This document shows positions 52,675 through 61,995 of a stretch of DNA of 64,000 nucleotides, in pieces; positions within the stretch are counted from its first letter, which is position 1, and each line of letters opens with the position of its first letter. Where the stretch lies: NCBI GenBank assembly GCA_024742395.1, contig JANSYO010000016.1:1-64000 (forward strand), written 5' to 3'. The notes under the pieces are model-generated. The model was not told the origin of the DNA. It saw only the letters and a program-made list of their open reading frames with translations, and made no database searches. Source of the DNA: Cytophagales bacterium. Lineage in GTDB: Bacteria > Bacteroidota > Bacteroidia > Cytophagales > Spirosomataceae. The translations under genes were made by a program, and so were the position numbers.

Positions 52675-53865
52675 ATGACGCTTCTAAAAAACTTTAAGAA
52701 AACTGCTTTTGTACTTTTCATCGGATTAACTGTTTTCAGTTTTTCATGTAATTCACAAAACAGTGAAAGCACTGATCAAATCGCCACGGGACTTCCTTTA
52801 ACAATCAAAGGAACCGTCAAAAGTGAAATACCCGAAAAAGTTTATTTAGAGCGTATGAATGAAAGGAACATCGCTACTCGCGTTGACTCCTCCGATATTT
52901 CTTCTGACAGAACTTTCTCCTTTAATACCATGATTCCTGAACCGGGAATCTATCAGGTAAATATTGACTCGCAGCAAATAATCGGTTTAATTCTTGATGG
53001 CGGTGAGAATCTGACAATTACAGCAGATGGAATGTCTAGTCCTGATAAAATGCCTGAATATACTTTAGAAGGCTCAGACAACATGAAGCGTTTTGATGCG
53101 GTTTTGAAAGAGGCTCAAAACTTTAATCAATTGAAAGTTTCTTTGGAAGAGGAGTTTAAATCCGCAAACTCAAAGAAGCAAGAAGAACTTCGTCAACAAT
53201 ACCAAATGGCCTTTCAAAATCATAGAGAAACGATAAAGCCAATGATAAGTGAGATGGGTACTTCTTTGGCCGGAATCATCTCAGCAAATAATTTCCTTAG
53301 CATGGAACTGGACGGTCCATACATGACCGAATTAAAAAATAAACTACTGGCCGAAGGTAAAAAGCATTACTTCGCCGACTTATTTGTACAAACCGTAAAC
53401 AGGCAATCTGCAGGATTGGAAGGAACTCCTGCACCTGACTTTGATCTAGTAAATCTGAAAGGAGAAAAAGTAAAACTTAGCGATTACAGAGGCAAAACTG
53501 TCATTCTTGACTTCTGGGCTACCTGGTGTGGACCTTGTATTCGCTCATTTCCGGGTATGAAGCAAGCAAAAGATAAGTATGCTAACAATCCCAATGTTGA
53601 ATTCTTATTCATAAATACTTTTGAAAGAGTGGCAGAAGATCAGTGGTCTAACCACGTGCAGGACTTCATTAATAAAAGAGGCTATGACTATCTGAACCCA
53701 CCACTTGATTTTGGAAATCAAACAGCTCTAAATTATGGAGTAGAGGGTATCCCAGCCAAATTTTGTATTGACCCGGAAGGAAATATCAAGCATAAGAGCA
53801 CTGGTTTCCTTGGCTCTTCAGAAGCCGTCTATGCAGAAATGGTTGAATGGGTAGAAGGTAAATAA
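52675..53865 (+). CDS. TlpA-like thioredoxin-fold lipoprotein
   Basis: A 396-residue lipoprotein (FVLFIGLTVFSFSCNSQ, lipobox Cys near 25). An N-terminal DUF4369-like region (IKGTVKSEIPEKVYLERM...) and a helical linker (residues ~140-245) precede a TlpA/ResA-type thioredoxin domain from about 250: PAPDFDLVNLKGEKVKLSDYRGKTVILDFWATWCGPC with redox Cys285 and Cys288. Such periplasmic proteins reduce disulfides, for example in cytochrome c maturation or in repair of oxidised proteins. The start ATG at 52675 follows a candidate -7 box. Confidence 0.9.
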   Translation: MTLLKNFKKTAFVLFIGLTVFSFSCNSQNSESTDQIATGLPLTIKGTVKSEIPEKVYLERMNERNIATRVDSSDISSDRTFSFNTMIPEPGIYQVNIDSQQIIGLILDGGENLTITADGMSSPDKMPEYTLEGSDNMKRFDAVLKEAQNFNQLKVSLEEEFKSANSKKQEELRQQYQMAFQNHRETIKPMISEMGTSLAGIISANNFLSMELDGPYMTELKNKLLAEGKKHYFADLFVQTVNRQSAGLEGTPAPDFDLVNLKGEKVKLSDYRGKTVILDFWATWCGPCIRSFPGMKQAKDKYANNPNVEFLFINTFERVAEDQWSNHVQDFINKRGYDYLNPPLDFGNQTALNYGVEGIPAKFCIDPEGNIKHKSTGFLGSSEAVYAEMVEWVEGK

Positions 53866-53874
53866 TTCAAAATA

Positions 53875-54234
53875 CTAATACAGACTCTTTTCTATCTTTC
53901 TAAATACCAGAAAGAGTAGAAAACCTATGATTACTCCTATTCCATCGGCTAAGGCATCGTACCAGTCAAAAGAACGATGAAAATGAACCGGTAAAGCTCC
54001 TTGAATAAATTCAACAGCCACTCCGAAAAGTATAGAAAGTACTATCACTAAAATTCTATTTTCGGAGGCCCAAAGCCATAGAAAAGACACGCCCGCAAAA
54101 GCAATGAAATGAGCTAGTTTGTCATCTACCGTAGGTAACTCTTCACTTGGCATTACACATAAACCAAGTACAAAAAGACTATACGCAATAGCCAGGTAAG
54201 GCCTTTTTAGGATGGCAAACAGAAATGAAAACAT
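53875..54234 (-). CDS. VanZ-like family membrane protein
   Basis: A 119-residue membrane protein with about four hydrophobic segments. LPTVDDKLAHFIAFAGVSFLWLW and FGVAVEFIQGALPVHFHRSFDWYDALADGIGVIIG match the VanZ-like family (DK..H motif, EFIQ and D...D.. motif). VanZ confers low-level teicoplanin resistance in enterococci, but the role in Bacteroidota is unknown. It starts 10 bases after the desaturase stop (54244) on the same strand, so both may be in one transcript. Confidence 0.85.
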   Translation of the reverse strand: MFSFLFAILKRPYLAIAYSLFVLGLCVMPSEELPTVDDKLAHFIAFAGVSFLWLWASENRILVIVLSILFGVAVEFIQGALPVHFHRSFDWYDALADGIGVIIGFLLFLVFRKIEKSLY

Positions 54235-54243
54235 GTAAATAAA

Positions 54244-55224
54244 CTAGCGTGTAATCCAGCTAAATTCATACTCTAGCTCAGGTACTCTGGTACGCTCAGC
54301 CACTCTTCTTAGTCTTGCAGGAAGAGCCAGAATATAATCTCTTGCCTTTTCAGCCTGTTCGGTAATGTTTCTCATATCTTCAATTTTCCAGTCTATAATT
54401 AGACTTTCCATAATATCGATATAATCTATAGCGGTATAAACACCCAGCCTTTGAGCAGCATCTGAAAAGTGTGAGAATGTTTGTCCAATCTTCACACCTG
54501 TTTCTCTTAGAAAATGAGCAGGCATTACAATTTTTTCACGCATCATATATTCAAAGGCAAGCATCATTTCTGAAGGATCAATTTCAAATATCTTACTCAC
54601 AAAGGCCTTGTATGCTTTATAATGCCTCATTTCATCTGCAGCAATAACACCACAAATCTTAGATAAGGTATTGTTCCCATATTGTTTTGAAAGAGAAGCC
54701 GTACGTCTATGAGAAATATTTGTAGCAAGTTCCTGAAAAGAGGTATATACAAAGTTCTTGTATGGATCTGTCCCGGTACCTATATCGAAACCGTCGGCAA
54801 TAAGGTATTGCGTAGATGTTTCCATTTCACGCATGTTCACTCTACCAGATAAATATAAATATTTATTTAATAAGTCGCCATGTCTGTTCTCTTCCGCAGA
54901 CCACCATCTTACCCATTTAGCCCAGCCTTGCGGGTCTTTATCATTCTCTACTCCTTCTACGCTCATTAACCACGATTCATAGGTAGGCAATGCTTCTTCA
55001 GTGATAGTATCACCAATCAATACTGCTATATAATCGTAAGGTAGCTCTCTGCATGATTCCTGAAGCAATTTAATGTCTGTCAGAAAATCCTCAGAATCAG
55101 ACTCCGGTAAAAAGTCTGACGGCTGCCAGTTTTTATCTATCGGCTTTAAATACTGTCCAATCAAATCATCCATCTTTAATCCGATGAATTTCATTACCTC
55201 AATTCTGGAAGCTGGTAGTTGCAT
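54244..55224 (-). CDS. Acyl-ACP desaturase (diiron, FA_desaturase_2)
   Basis: A 326-residue soluble fatty-acid desaturase. The two diiron motifs are SAEENRHGDLL (ExxH) and IAADEMRHYKAY (ExxH), with a further Glu ligand in the SFQELATNISHRR segment. It introduces a cis double bond into stearoyl- or palmitoyl-ACP and so adjusts membrane fluidity. The ATG at 55222-55224 (MQLPASRIEVMKF) is preferred to a TTG five codons upstream. It is divergently transcribed from plsC, a lipid-synthesis gene; both have a TACCTTTG promoter box. Confidence 0.9.
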   Translation of the reverse strand: MQLPASRIEVMKFIGLKMDDLIGQYLKPIDKNWQPSDFLPESDSEDFLTDIKLLQESCRELPYDYIAVLIGDTITEEALPTYESWLMSVEGVENDKDPQGWAKWVRWWSAEENRHGDLLNKYLYLSGRVNMREMETSTQYLIADGFDIGTGTDPYKNFVYTSFQELATNISHRRTASLSKQYGNNTLSKICGVIAADEMRHYKAYKAFVSKIFEIDPSEMMLAFEYMMREKIVMPAHFLRETGVKIGQTFSHFSDAAQRLGVYTAIDYIDIMESLIIDWKIEDMRNITEQAEKARDYILALPARLRRVAERTRVPELEYEFSWITR

Positions 55225-55260
55225 AATGGTATGGGTCAAATCTAAAATTAGAATCTTTTA

Positions 55261-55314
55261 CAAAGGTAGTCAAATAAAGAAGTGTGTACGAATGATCTCA
55301 AAGAATTACCTTTG
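55261..55314. promoter_or_regulatory. Divergent -7 boxes of desaturase and plsC
   Basis: TACCTTTG occurs on the minus strand at 55268-55261 and on the plus strand at 55307-55314, matching TAnnTTTG for both genes, with the expected distance to each start. No clear -33 TTTG was found for either. Confidence 0.5.
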
Positions 55315-55336
55315 CCATTGGTACCAATGATTACAA

Positions 55337-56083
55337 ATGAAAAAAGTACTTGATTTCATTCTTAGCTGTGTGTTTTTACTGTATTTCGGCATCGTATTAG
55401 TGATATTTCACGGAATTCAATGGCTATGTTTTAATCTTTTTGGGGTAGAAGCCCATCAAAAATCAGTCAATGCTCTCAATTTATTCCTTGTTCTTGGATG
55501 GTATTTGACCGGTAGCACCGTCAAAGTAAAAAAGAAGTATGAATTGCCCGTTGGCAAACCCATTATTTTTATTGCCAATCATCAAAGTATGTTTGACATT
55601 CCCGGAATTATCTGGTTCTGGAGGAAACATACACCACTCTTTGTTTCAAAAAAAGAGCTTGCAAAAGGAATTCCCAGTATTTCATATAACCTGAGGGTGG
55701 GTAGAGCTGCACTTATTGACAGAAAGGACGGCAAACAAGCGGTCATTGAGATTGCCAAACTCGGTAAATTGATATGTGAAGAAAATTTAGCTGCCACCAT
55801 CTTTCCGGAAGGCACACGTTCAAGAACCGGGGAATTAAAAGAATTTCAAGTAGGTGGTGTAGCGGCTCTTTTAAAACGATGCCCAAATGCCCTGGTGATT
55901 CCTATTGCCATAGAAAACACGCAGAAGTTTAATCCGAAAGGAATTTTCCCGCTTACCTCCTTTACTAAAATGCGTTTTACTTCATTAGAGCCCATAGAAA
56001 GAGAAGGAAAGGATCCTGACCAAATAGTTCAGGCAGCCCGTCAGGCCATCATGCAAGAACAAGAAATTAATAGAAATCTATAA
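55337..56083 (+). CDS. plsC: 1-acyl-sn-glycerol-3-phosphate acyltransferase
   Basis: A 248-residue membrane-associated acyltransferase that makes phosphatidic acid. The N-terminal hydrophobic segment (FILSCVFLLYFGIVLVIF) anchors it; the catalytic motif is NHQSMFD (HX4D) and FPEGTRSRTGEL is the glycerol-phosphate-binding motif. Motif spacing and length are normal for PlsC. It is divergent from the desaturase gene with a shared promoter region, linking membrane lipid synthesis and unsaturation. Start ATG at 55337. Confidence 0.92.
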   Translation: MKKVLDFILSCVFLLYFGIVLVIFHGIQWLCFNLFGVEAHQKSVNALNLFLVLGWYLTGSTVKVKKKYELPVGKPIIFIANHQSMFDIPGIIWFWRKHTPLFVSKKELAKGIPSISYNLRVGRAALIDRKDGKQAVIEIAKLGKLICEENLAATIFPEGTRSRTGELKEFQVGGVAALLKRCPNALVIPIAIENTQKFNPKGIFPLTSFTKMRFTSLEPIEREGKDPDQIVQAARQAIMQEQEINRNL

Positions 56084-56116
56084 ATAGTGAACAAAGGGCA
56101 TTCAAACCAAATTCAC

Positions 56117-56124
56117 TAATTTTG
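56117..56124 (+). promoter_or_regulatory. Candidate aspS -7 box (TAATTTTG)
   Basis: TAATTTTG matches TAnnTTTG 26 bases upstream of the aspS ATG. No good -33 element is visible. Confidence 0.45.
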
Positions 56125-56150
56125 CAGTCCATTTTTTATAAAAAGAAAAC

Positions 56151-57896
56151 ATGCTGAGAACACATACTTGTGGCGAACTAAGAATTAATAATGTAGGTGA
56201 AAAAGTCAGTCTTTCTGGCTGGGTTCAGAAAAGCCGCGACAAAGGCGGAATGATCTGGGTAGACTTAAGAGACCGTTACGGCATCACTCAATTAATGGCA
56301 GAGGAAGGTGTCAGCCAGCCTGAGATTCTTACAAAAGCTCGTGAACTTGGTAGAGAGTTTGTCATAAACATAACCGGTACCGTTAAAGAACGTGAATCAA
56401 AAAATGATAAAATACCTACCGGTGAGGTAGAAATACTGATTGAAGAACTTACCGTTCTCAATCCTGCAAAGCTTCCTCCCTTTTTAATAGAAGATGAAAC
56501 TGATGGAGGTGATGAACTTAGATTGAAGTATCGTTATCTTGATTTGAGAAGAAATACAGTAAGAGAAAAATTAAGGTTACGTCATAAGGTTTCTTCTGAA
56601 ACCCGTAAATTTTTAGATCAGCAAGAGTTTATTGAAGTAGAAACGCCTGTTTTAATTAAATCAACTCCTGAAGGTGCAAGAGACTTCGTAGTACCCAGCA
56701 GAATGAACCAAGGAGAGTTCTATGCTCTGCCGCAGTCTCCTCAAACATTTAAGCAACTTTTAATGGTATCAGGCTTTGACCGTTACTATCAGATTGTTAA
56801 GTGTTTCAGAGATGAAGACCTTAGAGCTGACCGTCAGCCAGAATTTACTCAAATAGACTGTGAAATGTCTTTTGTAGAGCAGGAAGACATCCTGAATATG
56901 TTTGAGGGGCTGATTCGTCACCTATTCAAAACAGTCAAAGGGATTGACCTCCAGGAAGTCCCAAGAATGGACTATGCAGACGCCATGAAATACTATGGCT
57001 CTGACAAGCCGGATATTCGTTTTGACATGAAGTTCGTAGAATTAAACGAGCTGGTTCAAAATAAAGGATTTCAGATTTTCGACGATGCAGAACTTATCGT
57101 TGGTATAAATGCCCAGGGTGCTGCACAGTATACCCGTAAAGAAATTGACAAACTGACAGAATGGGTAAAAAGACCGCAGGTCGGAGCCAAAGGATTGGTT
57201 TATATAAAGTACAATGAAGACGGCACATTGAAGTCTTCAGTTGATAAATTCTATTCTGAAGAAGATAAACTAGTAATTGCAGAAAAATTTGGTGCAAAAC
57301 CGGGCGACATGATGCTCATACTTTCAGGTGAGAAGAATGCCGTTCGCAAACAGCTTAATGAGCTTCGTTTAGAGATGGGCTCCAGATTAGGTCTTAGAAA
57401 CGCTGACGACTATAAAGTTCTTTGGGTGCTTGATTTCCCTCTTTTAGAATTTGATGAAGAAAGCAATAGATGGCATGCCATGCACCATCCTTTTACCAGC
57501 CCTAAGCCAGAGGATATTAATTTACTTTCTACTTCGCCTGGCGAAGTAAGAGCCAATGCCTACGATATGGTAATCAACGGCACCGAGGTAGGTGGTGGAT
57601 CTGTCCGAATTTTCCAGAAACCACTTCAACAAAGGATGTTTGATCTTCTTGGCTTTACACCTGAAGAAGCAGAAGCTCAATTTGGTTTCTTAATGAGTGC
57701 TTTCGAATATGGTGCTCCACCACATGCCGGAATAGCCTTTGGGTTTGACAGATTATGCTCTCTCTTCGGTGGTTCTGACAGCATAAGAGATTATATAGCA
57801 TTCCCTAAAAATAATAGCGGCAGAGATGTGATGATTGACTCACCTGCCCCTATCTCCGAGGAACAATTGAAAGAGTTGGGAATTGAAACCAAATAA
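56151..57896 (+). CDS. aspS: Aspartyl-tRNA synthetase
   Basis: A 581-residue class II synthetase with an N-terminal OB-fold ([29 protein letters not shown]) and catalytic domain. Motif 2 is [24 protein letters not shown]; motif 3 is [29 protein letters not shown] is the AspRS flipping-loop region. The GAD domain typical of bacterial AspRS lies in the middle. It is a housekeeping gene, followed by a strong terminator. Confidence 0.97.
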   Translation: MLRTHTCGELRINNVGEKVSLSGWVQKSRDKGGMIWVDLRDRYGITQLMAEEGVSQPEILTKARELGREFVINITGTVKERESKNDKIPTGEVEILIEELTVLNPAKLPPFLIEDETDGGDELRLKYRYLDLRRNTVREKLRLRHKVSSETRKFLDQQEFIEVETPVLIKSTPEGARDFVVPSRMNQGEFYALPQSPQTFKQLLMVSGFDRYYQIVKCFRDEDLRADRQPEFTQIDCEMSFVEQEDILNMFEGLIRHLFKTVKGIDLQEVPRMDYADAMKYYGSDKPDIRFDMKFVELNELVQNKGFQIFDDAELIVGINAQGAAQYTRKEIDKLTEWVKRPQVGAKGLVYIKYNEDGTLKSSVDKFYSEEDKLVIAEKFGAKPGDMMLILSGEKNAVRKQLNELRLEMGSRLGLRNADDYKVLWVLDFPLLEFDEESNRWHAMHHPFTSPKPEDINLLSTSPGEVRANAYDMVINGTEVGGGSVRIFQKPLQQRMFDLLGFTPEEAEAQFGFLMSAFEYGAPPHAGIAFGFDRLCSLFGGSDSIRDYIAFPKNNSGRDVMIDSPAPISEEQLKELGIETK

Positions 57897-57900
57897 ATAA

Positions 57901-57929
57901 AAAGGCTGATCTAAGGATCAGCCTTTTTT
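57901..57929 (+). terminator. Rho-independent terminator of aspS
   Basis: AAAGGCTGATC pairs with GATCAGCCTTT around a 4-base loop, followed by TTTC. It is the sole stop between aspS and the convergent epimerase gene. Confidence 0.9.
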
Positions 57930-57935
57930 CTTGCC

Positions 57936-59006
57936 TTAGCTCAAGATGGGTTTAAGGTCCTCTTCGTTCTCTTTAAGCCACTCTGTTATTTCTTCAACGA
58001 TAGTCCTAATAGATATTTCCGGTTTCCAACCTGTTTTGGCGGTTACCTTTGTGTTATCAGTAACATACAGTTTAATATCAGCCGGTCTGTTTTCTAATTC
58101 CTTGTCTATAGGAATTGTTTTTCCTGTTACCTCCTGACAAATCTTTGTTAGTTCCTGTAAGGAAGTACTTACTTCTACGCCTCCTCCTACATTGTATGTA
58201 TCACCATTGACTTCATCAATATTATGTAGCTGCCAGTCTATCAATCTGTATAAATCTTTGACATGAAGCATATCACGCGTCTGCTTTCCACTCCCCCCGT
58301 AACCAATGAAGGAAAGTTTCTTCTCGAAATAATGCTTTGCAATCCAAAGAACCATGACACCTTGGTCAACTTTCCCCATTTGCCATGGGCCTGTTAAGAC
58401 CCCACATCTGTTTACCAGGGTTTTTAGGCCGTAGAACTCATTGTACTCCTGAATAATTAATTCTGAAGCCAGTTTTGTAGTTCCATAGAGTGACCTCGCT
58501 CCATTCAAAGGAAAATCTTCAGCGATGCCTTTAGATGAAACACCTGGCAGCTCTTGACTATCTGACAGAGTAAATCGGGTATCCTGCTCTTCAAAGTTTA
58601 ATGTCTCTATGTTCTTGATTGGATAGATTCTACTGGTAGAAAGGAAAATGAATGCGGCATTGGATCTTACCGCATAATTAAGGCAATTAACCGTACCAAA
58701 AAGATTGGTATTCATCAGGTAATCTGGTGTACCACCATTAAGACCCGCAAGTACCGAAGGTTCTGCTGAAGCTTCAATGACAAAATCTACATCTGGTAAA
58801 GCATCAAAATCCTCTTTATTTCTGATATCACCATGCACATAGCTTATCCCTACTTTGGTTAATCTTGATACATTTAACTCTGATCCTTTTCTTTTGAGAT
58901 TGTCGAGGCAAATAATCTCGTAATTTGGATAATTAGCCTTCAATTCTAATGCAAGAGAGGAGCCCACAAAGCCAGCTCCTCCTGTAATTAATATTTTCTT
59001 AGACAT
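57936..59006 (-). CDS. NAD-dependent epimerase/dehydratase, CDP-paratose 2-epimerase-like
   Basis: A 356-residue extended SDR enzyme. ILITGGAGFVGSSLALEL binds NAD(P); YGTTKLASELI carries the catalytic Tyr and Lys, with STSRIYP providing the Ser/Thr. The NRCGVLTGPWQMGKVDQGV and GKQTRDMLHV stretches resemble CDP-paratose/tyvelose 2-epimerases (RfbE) more than simple UDP-glucose epimerases, so it may act on a nucleotide-activated deoxysugar for surface polysaccharide. The ATG at 59004-59006 (MSKKILIT) is chosen; the 21 codons upstream are unlikely to be translated. Confidence 0.85.
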   Translation of the reverse strand: MSKKILITGGAGFVGSSLALELKANYPNYEIICLDNLKRKGSELNVSRLTKVGISYVHGDIRNKEDFDALPDVDFVIEASAEPSVLAGLNGGTPDYLMNTNLFGTVNCLNYAVRSNAAFIFLSTSRIYPIKNIETLNFEEQDTRFTLSDSQELPGVSSKGIAEDFPLNGARSLYGTTKLASELIIQEYNEFYGLKTLVNRCGVLTGPWQMGKVDQGVMVLWIAKHYFEKKLSFIGYGGSGKQTRDMLHVKDLYRLIDWQLHNIDEVNGDTYNVGGGVEVSTSLQELTKICQEVTGKTIPIDKELENRPADIKLYVTDNTKVTAKTGWKPEISIRTIVEEITEWLKENEEDLKPILS

Positions 59007-59097
59007 AGTTTCGTCTGCTGTCGAATTTGTTTGTTGTATTAGCTCAAAATTAGAAAACCAAATGCTCAAAAACTATTCAGTAGAATAAAAGCTCCTT

Positions 59098-61041
59098 TTA
59101 TTCCCAGGGAATTTCTTTGAGGTTTACGTTCTCTACCGGGTTAATTACCAATGGCACATACTCAATTTTCACTGCCGAAGAGTCTAAGCCAAACCACTTT
59201 TCTTCAGGCATGGTAAATTGCTTTATAAAGAAATAAGTCTTCATTACTACGTTTTCCCAGAAAGACAGTTCATTGTCATATGACAGAAATTTCTTCAAAA
59301 CTACAAACCTGAAGTCGCCAATAACATTGTGTTTATTTAAGGATTCATATCGGCTTCTGATATCCACTTGGGCATTCTTCACCATTTCTTCAAGAACATG
59401 CCTGAAATAAAGGTGAATTTTATGTGGCACTCTAAAACCAAGCCTGAAGGTAACTTTATATACATCATCCTGGGCACACTGTTTTACTTTGTATTCAAGC
59501 GTATTGGGTTCATCTGTAGTATCTACGTGTAAAAACCAATACACATCAGCTCGTTTTGGTCTTTTCTGAAAAATTGAATAAATAATTTTAGATTCAATTT
59601 CTGACTCTCTGGAAGCATTACTCATAAAGATCAAATGCGTGGTGTATTTAGGCCCCGTTATATCTTTTGAAAGCTCTTTTAGAGATTCAAGATACTTATC
59701 AAGTTTGTCATATTCTGTGAGTCTGTGCTTAATATCTGAGGCTTTCAGCCAAATATACATTACCACTCCCAGCAGCCCACTGATAAGAATTGAGACCCAC
59801 CCTCCATGCGGGAATTTCTCCAGATTAGCAAAAAGGAAGGCGAACTCAATGAGCAGAAAAGTAAACAGGAACACAAAGACATACCGCTTTCTGCTTCGAT
59901 GCACAAAGAGGAAATAACTCATCAGAATGGTATCCATCAGCATTGTGATAGTTATGGCCAACCCATAGGCGGCTTCCATATTCTCTGACCTTTTAAAGTA
60001 CAAGACTACCGCAAGACAACCTAAATAGAGTAGAATATTGATACTTGGAATGTACAACTGCCCCTGCTCGTTAGATGGGTAATGAATCCTGACTTTAGGC
60101 CAAAAGTTTAATCGAATTGCCGCAGAAATCAAACTAAAGGAACCACTGATCATTGCCTGACTTGCTATGATCGTTGCCATCGTAGCAATGGCAATTCCCG
60201 GCAAAATAAACCACTCTGGCATTAATTGAAAAAATGGCTTTTTATCTCCTAAAATCTGCCCCTCATGCTGCATTAGCCATGCTGCCTGACCAAAGTAGTT
60301 AAGCAGTAAACAGATCTTTACGTAAATCCAGCTTATTCTAATGTTTCCTCTGCCACAATGTCCTAAATCAGAATATAAGGCCTCAGCACCTGTAGTACAT
60401 AAAAATACCGCTCCCAAGAGATAGAAACCTTTTGGGTAATTGGCTAATAAATTGTAGGCATAATATGGATTTATCGCTTTCAATACGATCGGAAACTGAC
60501 CTATGGCAATGACACCCAAAACTGCCAACATTGTAAACCAAACTGCCATAATTGGCCCAAAGGCATATCCTACTTCATTGTTTCCAAAGATTTGAATAAT
60601 AAAAAGGACCGTTAAAATGGCAATGACAATTGGAATCGTCTGGATTTCAGGATAAAGAATCTCCAAACCTTCAATAGCGGAGGAAACTGATATGGGAGGG
60701 GCTATGATTCCATCTGCCAATAAGGCGGCCCCACCAATCATTGTAGGAACTGTGAGCCATTTTGCATGTCTTCGAACTAAGGCAAAAAGTGCAAGGGTGC
60801 CACCTTCTCCATTATTATCGGCACGTAGAATTAATACTACATACTTAATGGTAGTGATTAATGTTAATGTCCAGAAAACGCAGGAAACACCCCCGAGTAC
60901 CAAATCCTCGGTAATTGGGTTTTGACCCACTATCGCCTTCATTACATAGAGCGGCGAGGTACCTATGTCACCATAAATAATCCCCATGGCTACCAAAAGG
61001 CCCGCTCCGGTTATTTTATCTAAACTGCTTTGTTGCTTCAT
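59098..61041 (-). CDS. kup: KUP-family potassium uptake protein
   Basis: A 647-residue potassium/proton symporter. The N-terminal GIIYGDIGTSPLYVMKAI is the family signature, followed by ADNNGEGGTLALFALVRR and about 12 transmembrane segments; the last ~200 residues form a cytosolic domain. Length and motif order are normal for Kup. It is divergent from the enoyl-CoA hydratase gene, separated by about 168 bases. Confidence 0.95.
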   Translation of the reverse strand: MKQQSSLDKITGAGLLVAMGIIYGDIGTSPLYVMKAIVGQNPITEDLVLGGVSCVFWTLTLITTIKYVVLILRADNNGEGGTLALFALVRRHAKWLTVPTMIGGAALLADGIIAPPISVSSAIEGLEILYPEIQTIPIVIAILTVLFIIQIFGNNEVGYAFGPIMAVWFTMLAVLGVIAIGQFPIVLKAINPYYAYNLLANYPKGFYLLGAVFLCTTGAEALYSDLGHCGRGNIRISWIYVKICLLLNYFGQAAWLMQHEGQILGDKKPFFQLMPEWFILPGIAIATMATIIASQAMISGSFSLISAAIRLNFWPKVRIHYPSNEQGQLYIPSINILLYLGCLAVVLYFKRSENMEAAYGLAITITMLMDTILMSYFLFVHRSRKRYVFVFLFTFLLIEFAFLFANLEKFPHGGWVSILISGLLGVVMYIWLKASDIKHRLTEYDKLDKYLESLKELSKDITGPKYTTHLIFMSNASRESEIESKIIYSIFQKRPKRADVYWFLHVDTTDEPNTLEYKVKQCAQDDVYKVTFRLGFRVPHKIHLYFRHVLEEMVKNAQVDIRSRYESLNKHNVIGDFRFVVLKKFLSYDNELSFWENVVMKTYFFIKQFTMPEEKWFGLDSSAVKIEYVPLVINPVENVNLKEIPWE

Positions 61042-61209
61042 TGAGAGAGCACTTCCTTACTGATAGCGATATAAAAAAATTCAAAACCGGATCAAATTTC
61101 TTAAAAAATGTTAGAATCACTAATTGAAAACAAGAAATCTCCTATATAAACTTTGAGAAATGGTATTCAAGGATTTTTCCTAATTTGCCAATACAATTAC
61201 ACCTAACGA

Positions 61210-61995
61210 ATGGAATATAAAAACATCATCTTCGAAACAAACCAAAACCTTGCCATAGTAACTTTGAACAGACCGCAAGTATTTAATGCCTTAAGTGGCG
61301 ATTTATTGAAAGAATTAAGCCACGCCTTCCAAAAAATTACTGGTGATGAAAGTATTAGAGCTGTGGTTCTTACATCTACAGGAAACCAATCTTTCTCATC
61401 TGGAGCTGATTTAAAAGAAGGAGTGGTGAATGCCGGAAGGCCCTTGGGTGAAGTATTGAAAGAGAATTATGAACCTGTTATTCTAGGAATCAGGAACTGC
61501 CCCAAACCTGTAATTTGCAAGTTGAATGGAATAGCCGCCGGAGCAGGCATGTCTTTAGCTCTGGCTTGCGATATGATCATTGCCGATGAGAACACCTATA
61601 TGACTGAGCTTTTTGTAGGAATAGGATTAATGCCCGATGCTGGTTCTATGTTTTTTCTGCCAAGAATAGTAGGAATGCAAAAAGCTTTTGAAATTTTCAG
61701 TACGGGTCGAAAAATATACATGCCAGAAGCCTTAGAGCTGGGATTAGTTCTAAAAACAGCACCTTCAGAAAAACTGGACGATACGGTAAAAGAGCTGATG
61801 GATTACTACACACACGCACCCACAAAGGCTATTGGCGAAATGAAACGAGCCTTAAACAGCAGTGTCAATTCATCCCTGGAAGAAGTATTAAAATTAGAGG
61901 CTGAAGGACAAACAAGATGTGGCATGACCAATGACTTTGGCGAGGGTGTCATGTCTTTTATGCAAAAACGTAAACCCGCCTTCAAAGGAAACTAG
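61210..61995 (+). CDS. Enoyl-CoA hydratase/isomerase family protein
   Basis: A 261-residue crotonase-fold enzyme. SSGADLKEGVV gives the first oxyanion-hole segment and KLNGIAAGAGMSLALACDMIIADE the second; FVGIGLMPDAGSMFFLPRIVG carries an Asp where hydratases usually have a catalytic Glu, which suggests a PaaG-like isomerase (1,2-epoxyphenylacetyl-CoA isomerase). The acting substrate may be a fatty-acid or aromatic acyl-CoA. It is a single gene, divergent from kup and convergent with the E2-like gene. Confidence 0.88.
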   Translation: MEYKNIIFETNQNLAIVTLNRPQVFNALSGDLLKELSHAFQKITGDESIRAVVLTSTGNQSFSSGADLKEGVVNAGRPLGEVLKENYEPVILGIRNCPKPVICKLNGIAAGAGMSLALACDMIIADENTYMTELFVGIGLMPDAGSMFFLPRIVGMQKAFEIFSTGRKIYMPEALELGLVLKTAPSEKLDDTVKELMDYYTHAPTKAIGEMKRALNSSVNSSLEEVLKLEAEGQTRCGMTNDFGEGVMSFMQKRKPAFKGN

